From: a bacterium
Lineage (GTDB): Bacteria > Bdellovibrionota_C > UBA2361 > SZUA-149
Length of the DNA: 10,651 bases
NCBI GenBank assembly: GCA_003230795.1
Contig: QIGM01000472.1
Location: forward strand, 1-10,651
Reading direction: 5' to 3'
The notes beneath the pieces are model-generated. The model did not search any database. It was not told where the DNA came from and saw only the letters and a list, made by a program, of their open reading frames with translations. The stretch's first letter is position 1. Each line of letters opens with the position of its first letter. Both the position numbers and the translations under genes were made by a program. Below are positions 6,755 to 10,651 of this stretch, piece after piece.

Positions 6755-6779
6755 GGGGACCTGTTGAAAAACAGTCCCC
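6755..6779 (+). other. Strong stem-loop after fliR, no U-tract
   Basis: Left arm GGGGACCTGTT (6755-6765) pairs with right arm AACAGTCCCC (6770-6779) around a GAAA loop; one C is bulged, giving about 10 base pairs. It begins 22 bases after the fliR stop. A TGTGAGGG sequence follows instead of a run of T, so an ordinary intrinsic terminator is doubtful. A 3'-end stabiliser of the upstream transcript, or termination by another route, would fit. It stands at the boundary between the fliL-to-fliR genes and a likely new promoter. Confidence 0.55.
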
Positions 6780-6827
6780 TGTGAGGGTATCTCGCCACAG
6801 CGTGACTAGCTTTTGACACATTGAATA

Positions 6828-6845
6828 AGGTCGCAGATCGGACCT
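6828..6845 (+). promoter_or_regulatory. Dyad upstream of the sigma-54 element, possible activator site
   Basis: AGGTC (6828-6832) and GACCT (6841-6845) form a perfect 5-bp inverted repeat with an 8-base spacer. It lies about 100-117 bp upstream of the start point expected from the sigma-54 element at 6919-6934, within the usual range for binding of an FlrC/FleQ-type enhancer protein. The position is the only reason to suspect this role; a 5-bp dyad can arise by chance. Confidence 0.25.
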
Positions 6846-6918
6846 CCAAAGTGCGCAAAATTCTATAGTGTTTCCAGGGCATTACCCCACAGATTCTAAA
6901 TTCTCCTCCGATCATTTT

Positions 6919-6934
6919 CGGCATAACCTTTGCT
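6919..6934 (+). promoter_or_regulatory. Sigma-54 (RpoN) -24/-12 promoter for flhB-flhA-flhF
   Basis: CGGCATAACCTTTGCT matches the sigma-54 consensus TGGCACGNNNNTTGCW at 9 of 12 defined positions. The near-invariant GG and GC are exactly 10 bases apart, and both the GGCA and TTGCT blocks are intact. The predicted start point is near 6945, giving a leader of about 74 bases before flhB. It lies in the only large non-coding gap (6734-7018) and points toward flhB. Flagellar export genes of many polar flagellates use sigma-54 with FlrC/FleQ-type activators, so context supports it. No comparable element was found in the gaps before fliL or fliM. Confidence 0.7.
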
Positions 6935-6964
6935 TAAAGAAGCACACCCAATTGGATTAGAAAT

Positions 6965-6981
6965 CGACAAGATGTCGTTTT
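6965..6981 (+). other. Small hairpin with T-run in the flhB leader
   Basis: CGACA (6965-6969) and TGTCG (6973-6977) form a perfect 5-bp stem with a 3-base loop, followed by four T (6978-6981). It lies about 20 bases after the predicted sigma-54 start point and 37 bases before the flhB ATG. It resembles a very weak attenuator but is too short to call a terminator. Confidence 0.3.
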
Positions 6982-7018
6982 CAAAGAAAGTGCACAGAAC
7001 CTAGGAAGCATAAAGCGG

Positions 7019-8125
7019 ATGGCTGACGAACCAGCAGGAGAGAAAACCGAAGCGCCGACCCCCCGAAAGAAAGGCGAAGCTCGCAAAGAGGGACAAGTCG
7101 GCTCTTCAGTTGATTTTAGCAACGTAACTGGAATCACTGGCGCCTTTATCGGTCTTCAGTATATCGCTCCATCTCTCTGGAGTGACATGAAGCTACTTGT
7201 GGCAGGTTCCTTCACCTCCCCGCTCGCCACACAGCAGCTCACCACTGAAACCATCCAACAGCAGCTTACTGGCGTTATCGCAATTCTCCTGCCGGAGATG
7301 ATGTTGCTACTTCTAATCGCTGCAATTTGTGGGGCTGGTTGCACAGCCATACAGACGAAATTTCTCTGGTCATGGAAGCTAGTTAAGCCAAAGCCCAGCC
7401 ACTTAAATCCACTCAAAGGATTAAAGCGAATTGTAGGCTTTAGTAATTACGTTAACGTTGCTAAGCAAATCGCCAAACTTTGCATTATCTGCCCAATCGC
7501 CTATTTCGCCTTTTTCGATCTTTTTCCACAGCTCAAAAATCTAATGGCGCTAAACGTTCACGAACTTCTCCCATTCACTGCGGAGGCGATGTCTTACATC
7601 TTCTGGGAGATCATCGCGTTTCTCACGATCCTCGCCATTCTCGATCTCATTTGGCAGAAGTACAAAACGAACAAAGAATTAAAAATGTCCAAGCAGGAGA
7701 TCAAAGACGAGAAGAAGGCGACAGAAGGTGATGAAGCGACGAGACGTAGAATCATGGCGATGGGACTCAACCGAGCCCGTCAGCGCATGTTCGAAACCGT
7801 TCCAACTGCTGACGTAGTGGTCACAAATCCTACCCATGTAGCCGTCGCACTTGCCTACGGAATGGAGCGCGGAACCGCCCCGAAGGTGGTGGCTAAAGGA
7901 CGTGGGCACATCGCCAAAAGAATTCGAAAACTCGCAAAAGAAAATGGAATTCCCATTGTCGAGCGCCGTTGGCTTGCTCGTTCTTTATACAAAACAGTCG
8001 AAGTAGGTCAGGAAATTCCTTACGAGCTCTTTAAGGCCGTCGCCGAGCTGCTCGCCTACATATACAAAATCAAAGGTAACTACCGTCCTGTGCAGACAAA
8101 AGGGCAACAAACTGCCGGAAGGTAA
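7019..8125 (+). CDS. flhB: Flagellar export switch protein FlhB
   Basis: Inner-membrane export-gate protein whose self-cleaved cytoplasmic domain switches secretion from rod/hook to filament substrates, 368 residues. The N-terminus is classic: GEKTEAPTPRKKGEARKEGQ. Four membrane segments lie at about 36-55, 85-108, 150-168 and 186-212. The linker MSKQEIKDEKKATEGDEATR leads to the cytoplasmic domain, with the autocleavage site Asn270-Pro271-Thr272-His273 inside ADVVVTNPTHVAVALAY, then PKVVAKGRGHIAKRIRKLA and NGIPIVERRWLARSLY. All processing residues are intact. Length is slightly under the Salmonella protein. AGGAAG at 7003-7008 and AGCGG just before ATG are the only ribosome-binding candidates. 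Unlike the tightly packed fliO-fliR genes it follows a 285 bp gap with its own likely promoter; flhA starts 30 bp later. Confidence 0.98.
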   Translation: MADEPAGEKTEAPTPRKKGEARKEGQVGSSVDFSNVTGITGAFIGLQYIAPSLWSDMKLLVAGSFTSPLATQQLTTETIQQQLTGVIAILLPEMMLLLLIAAICGAGCTAIQTKFLWSWKLVKPKPSHLNPLKGLKRIVGFSNYVNVAKQIAKLCIICPIAYFAFFDLFPQLKNLMALNVHELLPFTAEAMSYIFWEIIAFLTILAILDLIWQKYKTNKELKMSKQEIKDEKKATEGDEATRRRIMAMGLNRARQRMFETVPTADVVVTNPTHVAVALAYGMERGTAPKVVAKGRGHIAKRIRKLAKENGIPIVERRWLARSLYKTVEVGQEIPYELFKAVAELLAYIYKIKGNYRPVQTKGQQTAGR

Positions 8126-8146
8126 CAAAGGTTTTCAAACAAAGGT
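8124..8146 (+). repeat. Direct repeat AACAAAGGT duplicating the flhA ribosome-binding site
   Basis: AACAAAGGT occurs at 8124-8132, overlapping the flhB stop, and again at 8138-8146, 9 bases before the GTG start of flhA. Each copy carries an AAGG Shine-Dalgarno core; only the second is well placed for initiation. It may be a chance local duplication or a standby ribosome site. Confidence 0.5.
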
Positions 8147-8155
8147 AAGAACACT

Positions 8156-10264
8156 GTGGCAGAAAAACTAAAAGAAAACGTTGCAATGAGCTATCTCGTA
8201 CCGATGCTGTTGGTCGGAATTGTGATCATTATGATCATTCCAATTCCGACCATCTTGCTCGATGTGATGCTTGCTGCAAACATCGCGCTCTCACTTATAG
8301 TGCTCTTCGTTTCACTCTATCTGGCACGTCCTCTCGATTTTACTTCGTATCCGTCTCTCTTGCTGATAACGACGCTATTTCGTCTCTCGATGAACGTTTC
8401 ATCGACTCGATTAATTCTCCTAAACGGAAGCCAAGGTCTCGATGCTGCTGGAAGCGTTATTCAGTCTTTCGGAACTTTCGTTCTCGGTGGAAACTTCATC
8501 ATCGGTGTCGTGATCTTTTCTGTGATCGTGATGGTGAACTTCATGGTTATCACCAAGGGCTCTGGTCGTATCGCAGAAGTTGCAGCTCGATTCACACTCG
8601 ATGCAATGCCTGGTAAGCAGATGGCAATCGATTCGGATCTAAATAGTGGGCTAATCACAGAAGACGAAGCTAAACAGGCTCGTGCAGACCTCTCCTCCGA
8701 AGCTGAATTCTACGGTTCTATGGATGGAGCGTCGAAGTTCGTACGTGGAGACGCGACGGCTGGTATTATCATTACATTCATTAACATCCTCGGTGGCCTC
8801 TTTATCGGGGTGCTCATGGATGGCATGACCTGGCTTGAAGCAGCCGAAACCTACACTCTTCTTACCGTAGGTGATGGTCTTGCCAGTCAGATACCAGCGC
8901 TGATTGTTTCAACAAGTGCCGGTATTATCGTTGCCCGCGCTTCTTCAGGAGCCGATCTAGGAACTGAAGTTAGTAGCCAACTTACTCGTTACAGCCGTCC
9001 GATGCTGCTCTCCTCGGGAGTATGTGCTCTTTTTGCTTTCGTCCCAGGACTTCCATTCTTTCCCTTCATGCTACTCGCTGCAGGGACAGCGGCGGTTGGC
9101 ATGAACAATCGAGAGTCGATACCAGGCAGCGACGATAATTCCTCAAGTAAGGGCAGCGAACTAGCACTGGCTGGCGCAGAAGATGACGATGGCAAGCCAC
9201 CTCCAGGAAGCACCGAAGAGGTCAAAACTCTCTTGGGCGTCGACCTTCTCGAGCTTGAAGTTGGTTACGAACTCGTACCAATGGTGGATGTCTCTAGCGG
9301 CGGTGATTTGATTGAACGTATTCGCGGACTTCGTCGACAGTTCGCAATTGATCTTGGATTTATCGTACCTCCGATTCATATCAGAGATAATGTGCGGCTC
9401 GAGCCTTCTCAGTATCGCCTCATGCTTAAGGGAGTGGATATCGCTAGCGGTACTATCAAACGACACCACTTTTTGGCGATGGATCCAGGTGGCGTAGAAG
9501 CTGAAATACCTGGCACACCAACTAAGGAACCAGCTTTCGGACTTGACGCACTTTGGATCGCTGAAGCTGACAAAGAACGTGCCCAGTTTGCAGGGTATAC
9601 TGTTGTTGATCCACCAACGGTCATTACCACACACCTCACCGAGGTAATAAAGCAACACGCGCATGAGATTCTCGGGCGCCAAGAAGTACAGGTCTTACTC
9701 GACCACCTAGGCCAAGAGTATCCAAAGCTTATCGAGGAAGTCGTTCCAGCCGTTCTTCCGTTAGGCACAGTTCAGCAAGTGCTTGCAGGACTTCTACGCG
9801 AAAACGTCAGCATTCGTGACCTTCGCTCCGTTCTGGAGACCTTGGCGGATTGGGGGCCATCGATAAAAGCACCTGAACGTCTCGTCGAACAAGTTCGTCG
9901 TTCCCTTTCGCGCTCGATTACGGCATCACACGTTGCCGATGACGGCTCACTCAAGCTTATTAGCCTTAGCCCAACTCTCGAGCGCATGCTCAACGATGCA
10001 CTTCAGGTTACCGACCAAGGCTCTTATCTTGCACTTGAGCCTGGACTCGCTCAGCGTCTCCTCTCTCACTTAAAGAAAGTAGCAGAACGCTTTTCGCAAA
10101 CGGGCTCGACCCCGATTCTACTCGCCCCGGCAACACTTCGCTCTGGCCTATTCGCCTTCACTGAGCGTTTTATTCCGGGCTTTACAGTTCTTTCACATCA
10201 AGAAATCAGCCCAAGCACGAAGGTCCAATCACTTGGCGTCATCGCGATAGAGGCACCTGAATAA
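8156..10264 (+). CDS. flhA: Flagellar export protein FlhA
   Basis: Nonameric export-gate protein that uses the ion gradient and docks chaperone-substrate complexes, 702 residues (usual about 690-700). It starts at GTG, with AAGG at 8142-8145. The N-terminal half has about eight membrane segments; the conserved block SYPSLLLITTLFRLSMNVSS is at 64-83 and STRLILLNG follows. The cytoplasmic loop between segments carries GRIAEVAARFTLDAMPGKQM and EFYGSMDGASKFVRGDATAG, whose Asp199 matches the essential Asp of Salmonella FlhA. A polar acidic linker (about 318-356) leads into the cytoplasmic domain: LLELEVGYELVPMVD, then HEILGRQEVQVLLDHL, ENVSIRDLRSVLETLADWGP, and the C-terminal LAPATLRSGLFAFTERFIPG. 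All landmarks are present. The stop overlaps an in-frame ATG of the downstream flhF region. Confidence 0.98.
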   Translation: MAEKLKENVAMSYLVPMLLVGIVIIMIIPIPTILLDVMLAANIALSLIVLFVSLYLARPLDFTSYPSLLLITTLFRLSMNVSSTRLILLNGSQGLDAAGSVIQSFGTFVLGGNFIIGVVIFSVIVMVNFMVITKGSGRIAEVAARFTLDAMPGKQMAIDSDLNSGLITEDEAKQARADLSSEAEFYGSMDGASKFVRGDATAGIIITFINILGGLFIGVLMDGMTWLEAAETYTLLTVGDGLASQIPALIVSTSAGIIVARASSGADLGTEVSSQLTRYSRPMLLSSGVCALFAFVPGLPFFPFMLLAAGTAAVGMNNRESIPGSDDNSSSKGSELALAGAEDDDGKPPPGSTEEVKTLLGVDLLELEVGYELVPMVDVSSGGDLIERIRGLRRQFAIDLGFIVPPIHIRDNVRLEPSQYRLMLKGVDIASGTIKRHHFLAMDPGGVEAEIPGTPTKEPAFGLDALWIAEADKERAQFAGYTVVDPPTVITTHLTEVIKQHAHEILGRQEVQVLLDHLGQEYPKLIEEVVPAVLPLGTVQQVLAGLLRENVSIRDLRSVLETLADWGPSIKAPERLVEQVRRSLSRSITASHVADDGSLKLISLSPTLERMLNDALQVTDQGSYLALEPGLAQRLLSHLKKVAERFSQTGSTPILLAPATLRSGLFAFTERFIPGFTVLSHQEISPSTKVQSLGVIAIEAPE

Positions 10265-10272
10265 TGACGAAC

Positions 10273-10278
10273 GGAGGT
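10273..10278 (+). promoter_or_regulatory. Strong Shine-Dalgarno deciding the flhF start
   Basis: GGAGGT is a full match to the anti-Shine-Dalgarno and ends 3 bases before the ATG at 10282. This favours 10282 over the in-frame ATG at 10264, which overlaps the flhA stop and has no such site. Both begin the same reading frame, differing by six residues. Confidence 0.65.
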
Positions 10279-10281
10279 ACC

Positions 10282-10651
10282 ATGCCATTACAAGCAAACA
10301 ACGCGCGAACTTTTCGCGGGAGAAGCTCCTCAGAAATAATCTCGCTAATCAAACGAGAACTCGGCGATGATGCTGTGATTCTCTCAACAAAGAATCTCCC
10401 ACAAACCGGAGCAGGTCCGCGCGTAGAAATCGAGGCCGTCTCTAGCGCAGCCTTAGTTCAGAATACGCCATCGCCCGTTCGCACGCTAATGAGCGCACTA
10501 GAGAGCAATGGTGTGAGCGAAGCTCTTGTGACTGCATTTAGCGATCGCTACAACGCTTCAACCGAGAATTCTCAAGCGCTTAATCACCTAGCATTGAGAA
10601 AAAGTGTTGCCGCTCTGTTACCTGTGCGCCCGCATCGTCAAGATCCTCCTC
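10282..10651 (+). CDS. flhF: Flagellar SRP-type GTPase FlhF, 3' partial
   Basis: N-terminal part (123 residues visible, frame open to the right edge) of FlhF, the SRP-family GTPase that sets flagellar position and number, usually at the pole. The B-domain start is recognisable: ARTFRGRSSSEIISLIKREL then GDDAVILSTKN (about residues 9-40), the pattern seen in FlhF as xFxAxxxxEALxxVRxELGPDAVILSTR, followed by RVEIEAV. After a short linker comes a helical segment (about 68-110, VRTLMSALESNGVSEALVTA) that leads into the N domain. The GTPase G domain lies beyond the window. Position directly after flhA is the standard flhF place; flhG would be expected next. Identity rests on the N-terminal block and gene order. 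Confidence 0.88.
   Translation, partial: MPLQANNARTFRGRSSSEIISLIKRELGDDAVILSTKNLPQTGAGPRVEIEAVSSAALVQNTPSPVRTLMSALESNGVSEALVTAFSDRYNASTENSQALNHLALRKSVAALLPVRPHRQDPP

Noticed and set aside
6813..6869. TTGACA (6813-6818) and TATAGT (6864-6869) as a sigma-70 promoter
   Set aside because: The hexamers are 45 bases apart, far from the 16-18 needed, and neither has a suitable partner at the right distance.
6697..6924. Minus-strand open frame of 75 codons across the fliR-flhB gap
   Set aside because: It runs into the fliR 3' end, has no credible ribosome-binding site or recognisable protein pattern, and its start overlaps the sigma-54 element.
9161..9682. Minus-strand open frame of 173 codons opposite flhA
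   Set aside because: It lies fully inside the conserved cytoplasmic domain of FlhA, its translation resembles no family I know, and another minus-strand frame overlaps it; it is a coding shadow.
10264..10266. ATG overlapping the flhA stop as flhF start
   Set aside because: It is in frame, but the perfect GGAGGT at 10273-10278 fits the ATG at 10282; the upstream start cannot be fully excluded.

Overview
The window is one continuous block of flagellar motor and export-apparatus genes, all on the + strand: motA (5' end cut off) - motB-like 1 - motB-like 2 - fliL - fliM - fliN - fliO - fliP - fliQ - fliR - (285 bp gap) - flhB - flhA - flhF (3' end cut off). I see no mobile element, tRNA, rRNA or CRISPR. 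Long minus-strand frames are shadows of the coding strand.

Organism. Base composition is intermediate. The order stator - fliL - fliM - fliN - fliOPQR - flhB - flhA - flhF is shared by spirochetes, several delta-type proteobacterial lineages (Bdellovibrio-like and Desulfo-/Myxo-related) and, with changes, Firmicutes. A short SpoA-only FliN instead of FliY argues against a spirochete or Firmicute. A good sigma-54 type promoter before flhB, together with flhF, fits a Gram-negative bacterium with polar flagella. I infer an unassigned 'deltaproteobacterial-type' lineage; genus and phylum cannot be settled from this sequence alone.

Layout. Positions 1-2170 encode the stator: a PomA-type MotA followed by two different MotB-like proteins, both keeping the ion-channel Asp but both lacking the usual peptidoglycan-binding Asp and Arg in the OmpA-like domain. 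Positions 2301-4309 encode FliL (stator partner) and the switch proteins FliM and FliN. Positions 4314-6733 encode the export-gate proteins FliO, FliP, FliQ and FliR, nearly without gaps. Positions 6734-7018 are non-coding and hold a strong hairpin without a U-tract, a dyad and a sigma-54 -24/-12 element. Positions 7019-10651 encode FlhB, FlhA and the start of FlhF.

How they work together. FliP/FliQ/FliR with FlhB form the inner-membrane export gate, FliO helps FliP assemble, and FlhA forms the cytoplasmic docking ring. FliM/FliN form the C-ring that switches rotation and receives CheY-P. MotA/MotB supply torque and FliL tunes them. FlhF places the flagellum, usually at the pole. The most unusual points are the tandem MotB pair with degenerate wall-anchoring sites, the altered methionine gate of FliP (Met-Ile-Thr instead of Met-Met-Met), and the likely separate sigma-54 control of flhB-flhA-flhF.
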